64,000 bases of DNA from QHXM01 sp032160165 (GTDB taxonomy: Bacteria; Acidobacteriota; Blastocatellia; Pyrinomonadales; Pyrinomonadaceae), in assembly GCA_032160165.1 (NCBI GenBank), contig JAVHWA010000182.1:31581-95580 (forward strand). The letters run 5' to 3'. The position numbers and the translations under genes are program-made. The notes beneath the pieces are model-generated. The model was not told where the DNA came from. It saw only the letters and a list, made by a program, of their open reading frames with translations, and searched no databases. Of the stretch, positions 34,841-43,611 are shown in pieces (position 1 is the first letter of the stretch; every line of letters begins with the position of its first letter).

Positions 34841-36538
34841 ATGCCGAAATACATATTCGTTACGGGTGGCGTTGTTTCAAGCCTCGGTAAAGGACTTGCT
34901 GCTTCTTCGATCGGCTGCCTGATGGAAGCACGAGGGCTGCGAGTCGCGCTCATCAAGCTGGACCCATACATCAATGTCGATCCGGGGACTATGTCGCCGT
35001 TTCAGCACGGCGAAGTGTTCGTGACTGATGACGGCGCGGAGACCGATCTCGATCTGGGCCACTACGAGAGATTCACCCACGCTCACTTATCGCAGGCCAA
35101 TAACTGGACCACCGGGCGCATCTACCTCTCCGTCATTGAAAAAGAGCGGCGCGGCGACTATCTCGGCAAGACCATCCAGGTCATTCCACATGTCACAAAC
35201 GAAATCAAAGACGCGGTTCGAGCTGTGGCGGAGAAAGACCAGCCCGATGTGATTATCGTCGAGATCGGCGGCACGGTAGGAGACATCGAGTCATTGCCGT
35301 TCCTCGAAGCTATTCGGCAGATGGGAAACGAAGAAGGGGCAGGCAACGCGCTCTTTATCCACGTTACGTTGGTTCCTTATATCGCAGCCGCAGGAGAGCT
35401 AAAGACAAAGCCGACTCAGCATTCGGTGCGGGACCTCATGCAGATAGGAATTGCGCCGCAGATCCTGTTGTGCCGTTCGGACCGGCCGCTCTCGCGCGAT
35501 CTGCGCTCAAAGATTGCCCTCTTCTGTAATGTGAAGGAGACCGCCGTCATCACGGCCATGGATGTCGATACTATCTACGAGGTGCCGCTGGCGTTTCACG
35601 ATCAGGGGTTGGACGAGTTGATCGTAACTTCGCTCAACCTCGGTGAGATCGGTGGCCATTCGGATCTGGCCGAATGGCGCGAGCTGGTCAACACAGTCAG
35701 AGAGCCACTCGCGGGCGCGACCTCGATCGCGATCGTCGGCAAGTATGTCGAGCTTGAGGATTCATACAAGTCCTTGCGTGAAGCCCTGACCCACGGCGGT
35801 GTGGCAAACAATCTTCGTGTCGATGTTAAGTGGATCGAATCGGAAGAGCTGATGGACGACGATTTCGAAGACAGGCTTCGTGATTTTGATGCGGTTCTCG
35901 TCCCCGGCGGATTCGGCAAACGGGGCGTCGCCGGAATGATCAAAGCGATCGGCTACGCGCGCAAGACGCAGACTCCGTATTTTGGAATCTGCCTCGGGAT
36001 GCAGACCGCGTGTATCGAGTATGCGCGAAACGTCTGTGGCTTAAAGGATGCCGATTCGACGGAGTTTGATGTCAGCACGCCAGACCCGGTGATCTTTAAA
36101 TTGCGCGACCTGGTGGACGTCGAAGAGCTCGGCGGCACGATGCGATTGGGCGCATGGCCCTGCGAGCTTAGAGATGGGACGCTGGCTCGCGAGATCTACG
36201 ACACTTCCTCGCCCATCAGCGAGCGGCATCGTCACCGCTATGAATTCAACCCCGAGTACCGGGAAACACTCGAACGCGCCGGCCTGATGATCAGTGGCCA
36301 ATCTCCCGATGGGAAATTTGTGGAAATAGCGGAACTACCTCGTGACGTACACCCGTGGTTCCTCGGCTGTCAGTTTCATCCCGAATACAAATCAAAACCT
36401 CTCCAGGCCCATCCCTTGTTCGCCTCGTTTGTCCGAGCGGCGTACGAGAATCGCATGCGACACGAGACGTTGCTCGACAACCTGAACGCGCCTGAGCCCG
36501 TCCTACATGAGCGCGCCGGACTAGTTGCCGACGAATAA
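34841..36538 (+). CDS. pyrG: CTP synthase
   Basis: A 565-residue enzyme that aminates UTP to CTP. Synthetase domain: KYIFVTGGVVSSLGKGLAAS, LDPYINVDPGTMSPFQHGEV, EIGGTVGDIESLPFLEAIRQ. Glutaminase domain: VPGGFGKRGVAGMI, catalytic cysteine in FGICLGMQTACIEYAR, and the His-Glu dyad in GCQFHPEYKSKP. CTP is also the co-substrate of KdsB, whose gene lies just upstream, and a pyrG-kds neighbourhood is common in LPS-bearing bacteria. Start at ATG 34841 with ggaga upstream. Confidence 0.97.
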   Translation: MPKYIFVTGGVVSSLGKGLAASSIGCLMEARGLRVALIKLDPYINVDPGTMSPFQHGEVFVTDDGAETDLDLGHYERFTHAHLSQANNWTTGRIYLSVIEKERRGDYLGKTIQVIPHVTNEIKDAVRAVAEKDQPDVIIVEIGGTVGDIESLPFLEAIRQMGNEEGAGNALFIHVTLVPYIAAAGELKTKPTQHSVRDLMQIGIAPQILLCRSDRPLSRDLRSKIALFCNVKETAVITAMDVDTIYEVPLAFHDQGLDELIVTSLNLGEIGGHSDLAEWRELVNTVREPLAGATSIAIVGKYVELEDSYKSLREALTHGGVANNLRVDVKWIESEELMDDDFEDRLRDFDAVLVPGGFGKRGVAGMIKAIGYARKTQTPYFGICLGMQTACIEYARNVCGLKDADSTEFDVSTPDPVIFKLRDLVDVEELGGTMRLGAWPCELRDGTLAREIYDTSSPISERHRHRYEFNPEYRETLERAGLMISGQSPDGKFVEIAELPRDVHPWFLGCQFHPEYKSKPLQAHPLFASFVRAAYENRMRHETLLDNLNAPEPVLHERAGLVADE

Positions 36539-36539
36539 C

Positions 36540-36632
36540 CGCGAAAATCGAAATTCGTGAAGTTTGAGAGGCGGGCGCCGTCGCCCTCGGTGCAGTTTAC
36601 TATTCACGACTTACGATCTACGATTTACGAGA
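36540..36632. repeat. CGTAAAT/ATTTACG-type repeat before the Ser/Thr kinase gene
   Basis: The right array tattcacgacttacgatc, tacgatttacgag (36600-36631) ends one base before the kinase ATG. A weaker complementary left arm aaaatcgaaattcgtgaag lies at 36543. It shares words with the repeat at 9308-9394. Confidence 0.65.
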
Positions 36633-38255
36633 ATGCTTCATTGTCAAAAATGCGGTCAGGACTTTGTGGACGAGCTAAAGGTCTGTCCGGATGATGGCGA
36701 GCCGTTACAGGCTGATTCGACGGTGGCGATGAACATTCCCGAGGATCCACTGATAGGCCGAACGCTGGATGAGAAATACAGGCTGGACGAGCGGCTGGGA
36801 ACGGGTGGCATGGGTACCGTCTATCGCGGCACGCACCTCTTGATTGACCGCCCGGTCGCGATCAAGCTCCTCAACCCGCGTTATGTCGAAGATGAGGCTG
36901 CGCAAATCCGCTTTCGTCGAGAGGCGCGCGCGGCGGGCCGTCTTCAGCATACCAACGCAGTAACCGTTACGGATTTTGGCCGCACCTCAGACGGCTTCGT
37001 CTACATCGTGATGGAGCTGTTGGAAGGTCGTACGCTGAAAGACGTCTTAGCGCACGACGCTCCGCTGGATACTGCCCGCGCAGTCTCTATGATGCTGCAG
37101 ATATCAGCGGCTGTTGGCGCCGCGCACGACGCCGGAGTAATCCACCGTGATCTCAAACCGGGAAACATCTTTGTAGTTCAGCGAACAGACGCCCCACCAT
37201 ATATTAAGGTGCTCGACTTTGGGATCGCGAAGCTGGCAGCAGATGCTCTGGACGACGACGATCCACAGACATTGACCCAGGTGGGAGCGATGATTGGCAC
37301 GCCGCGTTACATGTCACCTGAGCAATGCGACGGGGTAAGTCTGACGCCCGCATCAGATGTCTATAGTCTCGGGATAATTCTTTATGAGATGTTGACGGGC
37401 ACCACACCTTTCAACGGTTCGTCGCCGATTGCAATCGCGATCAAACATTCCACAATGCCTCCGCGAAGTCCGCGAGAGTTTGTAGCGTCGATCCCGCCTG
37501 CGCTGGAAGAGATCATATTGGGCGCCCTTGAGAAGGCGCCGGAAGAGCGACCGCAGGACGCGAACGCCTTCAGAAACGCGCTTCACCTCGTGGCTGATCG
37601 ACTGGGGCTTGAGCACGCCGCAAGCGCCAGCGCGCCAACAATCGACACACTCCGTCACGCAGGAACGGAAACGCCCTCCGGACGACTCGTAATAGACATC
37701 GAGCGCCTTCGCGAGAGTCGGGCTGCATCGCTGGTCGGGGTTTCGCCAACGCCGGCAATCGCGACGGGCGAAGCTATGAGGGACACTGGCAACGGTAATT
37801 TAGCTCCCGCGGCCTCGACTTCCAGCACTGGAAGCTCAGCCGTCGCCGCCTCACAGGAAGCAGTGTCTCGTCGCTCGCCGTCGATCGCTCGCTTTAGAGT
37901 GTTCTTCGAGAAACGCCAGCAGTCATGGCTGCGATGGCTGACTCGTCCAATAAGGATTCTGTTGGCGGTTGTCATTATTCTTCTACTGGGGGTGGTAACC
38001 ATTGCTTACGTTTCGACTAAGGGTTCAAACAAGTTGCTGGTCGCTGACAACGCAAGTCAGCAACTGAGCAGTATTGCGAACTTCGGGTCCGGAACCGGCG
38101 TCTCGTTGCTTGATCAGAACGGTAGCGGAGATCGAAGACGCCAGGCCGCGCGCGCGGCAGAGGCAAGACGCGCAGCACAGGCAAGAGCGGAGCCGAAAAA
38201 GCCGTCGAAGATTCGACGAGCGTGGGATAAAGCCAAAAAGATTTTCTCGTTCTGA
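36633..38255 (+). CDS. Hanks-type Ser/Thr protein kinase with N-terminal zinc ribbon and C-terminal membrane anchor
   Basis: A 540-residue kinase. Residues 1-25 form a zinc ribbon (CQKCGQDF, VCPDDGEPL). Kinase domain about 50-310 with ERLGTGGMGTVYRG, VAIKLL, VIHRDLKPGNIF, VLDFGIAKL and GTPRYMSPEQCDG. A Ser/Thr/Ala linker follows, then one membrane helix (ILLAVVIILLLGVVTIAYV, about 450) and a short Ala/Arg/Lys-rich tail. PASTA domains are absent, so the sensor is not peptidoglycan of the PknB type. The ATG at 36633 directly follows a repeat arm with no ribosome-binding site. Confidence 0.92.
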   Translation: MLHCQKCGQDFVDELKVCPDDGEPLQADSTVAMNIPEDPLIGRTLDEKYRLDERLGTGGMGTVYRGTHLLIDRPVAIKLLNPRYVEDEAAQIRFRREARAAGRLQHTNAVTVTDFGRTSDGFVYIVMELLEGRTLKDVLAHDAPLDTARAVSMMLQISAAVGAAHDAGVIHRDLKPGNIFVVQRTDAPPYIKVLDFGIAKLAADALDDDDPQTLTQVGAMIGTPRYMSPEQCDGVSLTPASDVYSLGIILYEMLTGTTPFNGSSPIAIAIKHSTMPPRSPREFVASIPPALEEIILGALEKAPEERPQDANAFRNALHLVADRLGLEHAASASAPTIDTLRHAGTETPSGRLVIDIERLRESRAASLVGVSPTPAIATGEAMRDTGNGNLAPAASTSSTGSSAVAASQEAVSRRSPSIARFRVFFEKRQQSWLRWLTRPIRILLAVVIILLLGVVTIAYVSTKGSNKLLVADNASQQLSSIANFGSGTGVSLLDQNGSGDRRRQAARAAEARRAAQARAEPKKPSKIRRAWDKAKKIFSF

Positions 38256-38323
38256 TCTCATAAGAGGCGAGACTGTTGTCGTCTACTTCTAAAAAGGTCC
38301 GACGATCGTAGGAAAGAGCTTAC

Positions 38324-39163
38324 GTGCAAACAGAGTCATTCAAAGTTGGCAATGTGACTTTCGGCGACGGGCGTTTGACGATCATTGCCGGGCCGTGTGT
38401 TATCGAGTCAGCGGAACACGCTTTGATGATGGCTCGCGAGTGCGTGGCCCGTGCACGCGATGCCGGCCTCGACTTCGTCTATAAGTCTTCGTTCGATAAA
38501 GCCAACCGTTCATCTGTAAATAGTTTTCGAGGTCACGGCATCGATTCGGGCCTCGATGTCCTCCGCCGCGTTAAGGACGAGATCGATGTTCCTGTGTTGA
38601 CGGACATTCACGAGATCTCGCAGGTCGAGCGCGTGGCGGAAGTCGCCGACATACTGCAAATACCTGCGTTTCTTTGCAGGCAGACCGATCTAATCACTGC
38701 GGCGGCCCGCTCAGGCCGCGTGGTCAACGTAAAGAAGGGCCAGTTCTTATCACCTGACGACGCTCGTAATATCGTGGACAAGGCGAGAGCAGCAGGCTGC
38801 ACAAAGATTTTGTTGACCGAGCGAGGCGTGAGTTTCGGCTACAACAATCTGGTGGTCGACATGCGCTCGTTTCCTATCATGCGCGAATTCGGCGCGCCGG
38901 TGGTTTTTGATGTGACTCATGCGCTGCAGCTGCCGGGTGGCCTGGGCCACGCGACAGGCGGCCTTTCACAATATATCGAGCCGCTCGCGCGCGCGGGCGT
39001 CGCTTGCGGCGTTGATGCTGTTTTTATGGAGGTACATGATCGGCCCGAAGTCGCACCATCAGACGGACCGAACATGCTTCCGCTGAAGCGGCTTGGCGCC
39101 CTACTCAAAGTATTAGGCGATCTGCACGAGCTTGTGGCTCGCTCACATCAGGCAAGCGCTTGA
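38324..39163 (+). CDS. kdsA: KDO-8-phosphate synthase
   Basis: A 279-residue aldolase joining PEP and arabinose 5-phosphate. Motifs: LTIIAGPCVIESAEHALMMA, YKSSFDKANRSSVNSFRGHG, VLTDIHEISQVERVAEV, LQIPAFLCRQTDLI, NVKKGQFLSPDD, LTERGVSFGYNNLVVDMRS, FDVTHALQLPGG and MEVHDRPEVAPSDGPNMLPL. GTG 38324 is preceded by aggaaag. Second KDO-pathway gene of the cluster. Confidence 0.97.
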   Translation: MQTESFKVGNVTFGDGRLTIIAGPCVIESAEHALMMARECVARARDAGLDFVYKSSFDKANRSSVNSFRGHGIDSGLDVLRRVKDEIDVPVLTDIHEISQVERVAEVADILQIPAFLCRQTDLITAAARSGRVVNVKKGQFLSPDDARNIVDKARAAGCTKILLTERGVSFGYNNLVVDMRSFPIMREFGAPVVFDVTHALQLPGGLGHATGGLSQYIEPLARAGVACGVDAVFMEVHDRPEVAPSDGPNMLPLKRLGALLKVLGDLHELVARSHQASA

Positions 39164-39267
39164 GGGCGATACCCCCCGTTTCGCGTGGCATCGCCAACTG
39201 CGCGGCTGGTCTCGAAGATCGCTTCGAGCCTTTGCGCGAACGCGCTTCATCAAATAATCTCTTACCT

Positions 39268-41559
39268 ATGAAAACAGTTCGGACTCTGTTAAATCTCGTT
39301 CTCTTCTTGCTGGCCTTCTATGTTCCCGTCTTACGAGCACAGGATGAGGCCGCACCAGTTTGGCAAATAAACAAATTCGATATCACGGTCAACGCATCGC
39401 AAAGTGAACGAGCACTGAGCGTACGCGCGCAACTGACTGCCCAAAATATCGGACGAGGCGCTGGCTCGACCATTACGCTTCGCATCAGCCCGAAGGCCGA
39501 GATAAAAGCCGCGAGCGTTGGAGGCGCGGTAGCCACTTTTCGTATGGGCGAGGTGCGTAACGATCTGCAACTCGTGAGAATCAGTCTCCCTGGGTCCACC
39601 GCGCCGGGAGGAGTCGTTAACGTAACGCTCGATTATCGACTCCTTGTGAATGAAAACTCGGGTCTCGCGGCACTCTCTCCCCTCGGAAGCCAGTTTCTTC
39701 CACTCTCATACTGGTATCCCGCCCACAACATAGCTACATCGCAGCGAGGAGCGGATACCGCTCCCATGCGAATCACTATTAATGGGGCGAGCGGCAATAC
39801 GATCATCGCGTCGGGAAAGGGGAGTGGATCGACCTTCGATCAATCTCTGAACGCTCAGCCGGCCTTCTTGAGTGGCGATTGGGATGTGACCGAGGGAGCC
39901 GGTGACGCAAACAACATCAGCGCAAACATGCCGAAGGGTGCAAGTGCTGAAGAGCGAAAACAGGCAGACGAGCTGATCGCGCTCGCTTCCAGCGCGCGCA
40001 CGTTTTACTCCACCCTTTTTGGCACAACGCCAGATTCTCCTATCAGACTGATAGCGGTCCGACGCGGCGCGGGCTTTAACGATGCGGGAACGGTCCTGCT
40101 GGATCCGTCCGTGTTCCGTCGTCAAAAGCTTGACGCCCTGGCTGCGCTGTCGATCGCAGAGTCGGTGGCACGGATGTGGATCGGCGCACTTGTGCCGGTG
40201 CGAGGTGGGGGCGGCGGCGTTGTCCGCGAAGGATTGACCAGATTTCTGGCGACTCAATTTATGGAGAAACAGTTCGGTCGCGAAGCTGCTGAGGCGGAAC
40301 GTTCGCGAGAGCGTGTGGCTTACGCACCGATCGCCAAACGGGATGGACCGCTGTCCCGCGCGGTCCCGATTGACGCCGGTTATTACAACTCCACCGCCAA
40401 CAAGGGAGCGATGATCTGGCGGTATGTCGAGAAGGCGCTCGGCAGAGATGGTTTCCAGGCCGTGTTGAAAGCCACGCTGGCGGCGGCATTGAAGTCACCG
40501 GACGGATTGACGCTCGACGCTCTTAGGGCGGCGGTGGTCCAACGCGGGGACAACTCGTTAAAGCTCACGCTCGACCAAATGCTGGACGTGCCCACAGACA
40601 TGGACCTAATGGTGGGAGTGCCGCAACCGCGAGGTTCACAGTGGGTGGCGGCTTTACGGAATACGGGAACCATCGAGGCGGGCGTGGCGATCCAGGGTGT
40701 GACAGCGTCAGGCGAGCGAGTCACGACCCAGGCTACTGTACCGGCTCGCGGTTTTTCAGAAGCAGTCTTCAACGCGCGTGTGACTCGAGTCGAAGTCGAC
40801 CCGGAGAAACTTTTTCCGCAACTCGATTATTCAAACGACGGCGCACCCCGTGCGGACCTGAACATCGATCCGCTGATAGATGCGACGACCAGGTTCGTGA
40901 AGCAGGACTTTGCGGGCGCCGAAACAGCGGCCCGTGAGGCCCTCATTAGTTCTCCGTATGCACAAGAGGGCCGCATCATTTTAGCGCGAGCGCTGCTTGC
41001 CCAGAATAAGCTGGACGAGGCGGAGAAGGAGTTTCGGGCTTCCCTGGCGGTGAAGTTACCCATGCCCACTACTCTCGCGTGGGGCAACATCGGACTTGGG
41101 GAAATCAGCTTGCGCCGAGACCGCCCCGCCGACGCAGCGAAGTTCTTCAACGACGCAGTGCGCGCCGATGCCGAATATGCTTCAAGTCTTAATGGGCGTC
41201 TCGGTCGGATCAAAGCGGAAGCTGCGGCGAAATCAGCGCCTGCGCCGGACGACTCCTCGCGCGCGTTCATTGCGCAGCTCGATCAGACCATTAAGACGGG
41301 ACGGAAAGTCGACCTCGACGCACTGATTGTCCCAGGCGAATTGACGACCTTCGCCAAAGGGATCGTCGCCAGCCAGCCGGAGATCTGGACTTCGCGGGTT
41401 GTGCGAACGGAACAACTGGATGCGAACAGGCTGGCTGCTGATGTCAGCCTCACTACCCGACAACTGGGTCGCGATCAGGCCGGCACGGCAGTCTTCATCC
41501 TTCATCGCGTTGGCGGTGGTTGGAAGCTCGAAGGGATCGAGCTCTTCGAGGTACGTTAG
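39268..41559 (+). CDS. Secreted TPR protein with a degenerate M1-peptidase-like core
   Basis: A 763-residue protein. Signal peptide: TLLNLVLFLLAFYVPVLRA. Residues about 25-230 are beta-rich as in M1 peptidase N-terminal domains. Residues about 250-400 resemble the M1 catalytic domain but the zinc motif is gone: where HExxH would be, the sequence reads SIAESVARMWIG, and the downstream NEG is REG (VVREGLTRFL). TPR-like repeats lie at about 570-680 (AREALISSPYAQEGRIILAR, AEKEFRASLAV, FFNDAVRADAEYA). It is probably non-catalytic and protein-binding. ATG 39268 starts the signal peptide. It lies in the kdsA-kdsC interval, 6 bases before kdsC. Confidence 0.72.
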   Translation: MKTVRTLLNLVLFLLAFYVPVLRAQDEAAPVWQINKFDITVNASQSERALSVRAQLTAQNIGRGAGSTITLRISPKAEIKAASVGGAVATFRMGEVRNDLQLVRISLPGSTAPGGVVNVTLDYRLLVNENSGLAALSPLGSQFLPLSYWYPAHNIATSQRGADTAPMRITINGASGNTIIASGKGSGSTFDQSLNAQPAFLSGDWDVTEGAGDANNISANMPKGASAEERKQADELIALASSARTFYSTLFGTTPDSPIRLIAVRRGAGFNDAGTVLLDPSVFRRQKLDALAALSIAESVARMWIGALVPVRGGGGGVVREGLTRFLATQFMEKQFGREAAEAERSRERVAYAPIAKRDGPLSRAVPIDAGYYNSTANKGAMIWRYVEKALGRDGFQAVLKATLAAALKSPDGLTLDALRAAVVQRGDNSLKLTLDQMLDVPTDMDLMVGVPQPRGSQWVAALRNTGTIEAGVAIQGVTASGERVTTQATVPARGFSEAVFNARVTRVEVDPEKLFPQLDYSNDGAPRADLNIDPLIDATTRFVKQDFAGAETAAREALISSPYAQEGRIILARALLAQNKLDEAEKEFRASLAVKLPMPTTLAWGNIGLGEISLRRDRPADAAKFFNDAVRADAEYASSLNGRLGRIKAEAAAKSAPAPDDSSRAFIAQLDQTIKTGRKVDLDALIVPGELTTFAKGIVASQPEIWTSRVVRTEQLDANRLAADVSLTTRQLGRDQAGTAVFILHRVGGGWKLEGIELFEVR

Positions 41560-41565
41560 TCGAGC

Positions 41566-42099
41566 ATGCACGAGATCTCGGAGATCGAAAGAAGAGCTTC
41601 GCGCATCAAGCTGCTGTTGATGGATTGCGACGGCGTGCTGACCGATGGTCGAGTTACTCTTCTCGGACAGGAAGACGAGCAAAAGAGCTTTCACACCCGC
41701 GATGGTCACGGCCTGGTCTTGCTGCACCGCGCGGGACTTCGATCGGGAATTATTTCAGGGCGAACGTCGACTCTTGTGGAACGCCGCGCCGGCGAGCTGG
41801 GCATTCGGTACCTTCGGCAAGGCGCGCTCGACAAAATCAAGGACTTCAACGAACTGCTGGCGGAAGCAAACGTCACGGAACGAGAGGTGGCGTTTGTGGG
41901 AGACGACGTGACCGACATCCCGCTAATGAAGCGTTCGGAGCTGGCAGTTGCAGTGGCGGACGCCGTAGAAGAAACCAGGAGCGCAGCTCACTATCTCACG
42001 AGAATCGCCGGCGGCTTCGGCGCGGTTCGCGAGGTTTGCGAGCTTATACTCAAAGCGCAGGGGCGCTGGACCGGGCTGATGGAGCGATACATGAAATAG
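41566..42099 (+). CDS. kdsC: KDO-8-phosphate phosphatase (HAD family)
   Basis: A 177-residue C0-type HAD phosphatase. Nucleophile and acid are Asp20 and Asp22 in LLLMDCDGVLTDGRV. Also SFHTRDGHGLVLLHRAG, GIISGRTSTLVERRAGELGI, and the metal-binding VAFVGDDVTDIPLMKRSELA. It removes phosphate from KDO-8-P made by KdsA. Arabinose-5-phosphate isomerase (kdsD) is not in the window. Start ATG 41566. Confidence 0.95.
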   Translation: MHEISEIERRASRIKLLLMDCDGVLTDGRVTLLGQEDEQKSFHTRDGHGLVLLHRAGLRSGIISGRTSTLVERRAGELGIRYLRQGALDKIKDFNELLAEANVTEREVAFVGDDVTDIPLMKRSELAVAVADAVEETRSAAHYLTRIAGGFGAVREVCELILKAQGRWTGLMERYMK

Positions 42100-42155
42100 C
42101 GGAATCACGGGGCCACCCGGAGCGACACTGTTGACAACTTGCAAGGGGGAATGAG

Positions 42156-42569
42156 ATGGGCACCGATTCGCAACGAGTGCTGTTGGTTGAAGACACCGCT
42201 GACACACGCGATTTGATCGAGTACAGCCTGAAGGGCGAGGGCTTCGACGTTGTCAGCGCGCGAACCGCCGAAGAGGGGTTGGCGCTTGCGCTTAACGGTG
42301 GATTCGCCTTGATCCTGCTCGACATCGGGCTTCCGGATAAAGACGGACTAGCGCTCTGTCGCGACATTCGCAGCGTCGACAAGAAAACGCCGATTCTTTT
42401 CTACACGGCATTCGCAGAATTGCTGGATCACGAGGCGGCAACCAAAGCTGGAGCACAAGGCTGTCTGCGAAAGCCTGAAGATACAGAGCGGTTGGGTGAG
42501 GTCGTCCGCGCGTTCGCCAGCGGCGAGAGGTTAGAGTCAATGCAGAATGCCGAATCTGATCGCGGTTGA
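42156..42569 (+). CDS. Stand-alone response regulator receiver protein
   Basis: A 137-residue receiver domain without output domain. It shows VLLVEDTADTRDLIEYSL, phospho-acceptor Asp56 in LLDIGLPDKDG, the Thr of LFYTAFAEL and the Lys of CLRKPEDTERL. Such proteins often act in phosphorelays or on polar localisation; the partner kinase is unknown. The start is at ATG 42156, with aggggg upstream. It is the last core gene before the tRNA and island. Confidence 0.9.
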   Translation: MGTDSQRVLLVEDTADTRDLIEYSLKGEGFDVVSARTAEEGLALALNGGFALILLDIGLPDKDGLALCRDIRSVDKKTPILFYTAFAELLDHEAATKAGAQGCLRKPEDTERLGEVVRAFASGERLESMQNAESDRG

Positions 42570-42679
42570 CACTTCCATCACCCATTCATTATCGTTGGGC
42601 TGCCGGAGTATCGGAACACTTTAGCCGCTGCAGCATCGGGCGACGCGAAGTGTCCGGTTCTGCATATTCACACCGTTGA

Positions 42680-42755
42680 GCGGGTGTAGCTCAGTTGGTA
42701 GAGCATCAGCTTCCCAAGCTGAGGGTCGCGAGTTCGAGCCTCGTCGCCCGCTCCA
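42680..42755 (+). tRNA. tRNA-Gly (anticodon CCC)
   Basis: A complete cloverleaf of 76 bases with encoded CCA. Acceptor gcgggtg pairs with cgcccgc; the D-arm is gctcagttggtagagc; the anticodon stem tcagc/gctga encloses loop ttcccaa, giving CCC at 42713-42715; the T-arm is gcgagttcgagcctcgt. The 3' part from 42711 onward is duplicated at 53129-53174. Confidence 0.96.
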
Positions 42756-42756
42756 T
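42711..42756 (+). repeat. Left attachment repeat (attL)
   Basis: This 46-base stretch from the anticodon loop to one base past CCA is identical to 53129-53174. It is the copy inside the intact tRNA. Confidence 0.9.
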
Positions 42757-43212
42757 ACTTCCTCAATAAAAATCATATACTAGCCTGTTGCCTTTCCCGA
42801 AGCCACGTATCGGCTTCTCAACATCCGGTAACGCGCGCGCATTAGATCCTCACTCCCGCCATAAGAAGGTCACATTGGATTCTTCTTGACAATTCACTTC
42901 TTGCAAACGTAATCTGGCCGCGCTGTAACTCTCTCTGACGCATGACTCACACGGCGTTAGCCTCACGTCAAAGGTTTTACATAGCCCTAACAAAGTAACG
43001 CAGCTTTACGACTGTTGGCTTCTTCTCATTATGAGAATTGGGAAGGAATTCGACCATCCATTCGTTGCAAAGACCGGGTTGGATGAGAAGGTGTAAAGCA
43101 CATTTGATTGCCCCATCTTGAAGGTGGCGGACTCCATGTAACCTCTGTACCACGTGACTCACACCATCGTGGTCTAACCTCAACCTGCAGGAAAAACAAG
43201 GAGCCAAGTACG
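42757..43212. other. Left island margin without a gene
   Basis: About 450 bases with no convincing ORF. It has no integrase frame, although integrase genes usually sit here. It contains two similar stretches, gactcacacggcgttagcc (near 42944) and gactcacaccatcgtgg (near 43155). Confidence 0.45.
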
Positions 43213-43509
43213 ATGTTAGTAAACAGGAAGAAAACGGCAAGGATGCTGATCCTCATCGCTGTTGTGGCGGTAACCCTGACGGCAATAACTGCTGTCGTTT
43301 ATGCCAGGGTCTATAATATAGGCGGGGGCAGCTGGATAAGCTGTGGAACTTCCGCAGGAGATGTGCAATGGGATTGTCCTGCAGGAGGAGGTCCATGCAC
43401 AAGTGACCCTGCAAACGATGAAAGGGCTCGTCAATTTTGTGCCCTTCCCCCCTCGCCAAGCGAGGGCGAGGGCGAGGGAGGGCCAAGCCCAGTCATGGGT
43501 AATCAATAG
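43213..43509 (+). CDS. Small secreted or membrane-anchored cysteine-containing protein
   Basis: A 98-residue protein. After a basic start (MLVNRKKTARM) comes a hydrophobic helix (LILIAVVAVTLTAITAVVYA). The exported part has four cysteines (WISCGTSAGDVQWDC, GGPCTSDP, RQFCALPP) and a Ser/Gly/Glu/Pro-rich tail. Start at ATG 43213 with aaggagcc upstream. Function unknown. It precedes another secreted protein gene, with an inverted repeat between them, which suggests a two-gene unit. Confidence 0.6.
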   Translation: MLVNRKKTARMLILIAVVAVTLTAITAVVYARVYNIGGGSWISCGTSAGDVQWDCPAGGGPCTSDPANDERARQFCALPPSPSEGEGEGGPSPVMGNQ

Positions 43510-43523
43510 ATTCGGGGACGATT

Positions 43524-43583
43524 AGAAGTCATCCTGGTTCCGCCGAAGTATAGATTGTTAGAATAAACTTCAGGATGACTTCT
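43524..43583 (+). promoter_or_regulatory. 13-bp perfect inverted repeat between two secreted-protein genes
   Basis: agaagtcatcctg (43524-43536) and caggatgacttct (43571-43583) are exact reverse complements around a 34-base loop, followed by gatccttttcc. It could be a transcription attenuator, a terminator or an mRNA-stabilising hairpin in front of the 581-residue protein gene. Confidence 0.65.
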
Positions 43584-43611
43584 GATCCTTTTCCTGGAAA
43601 GGAGTCTCGAG

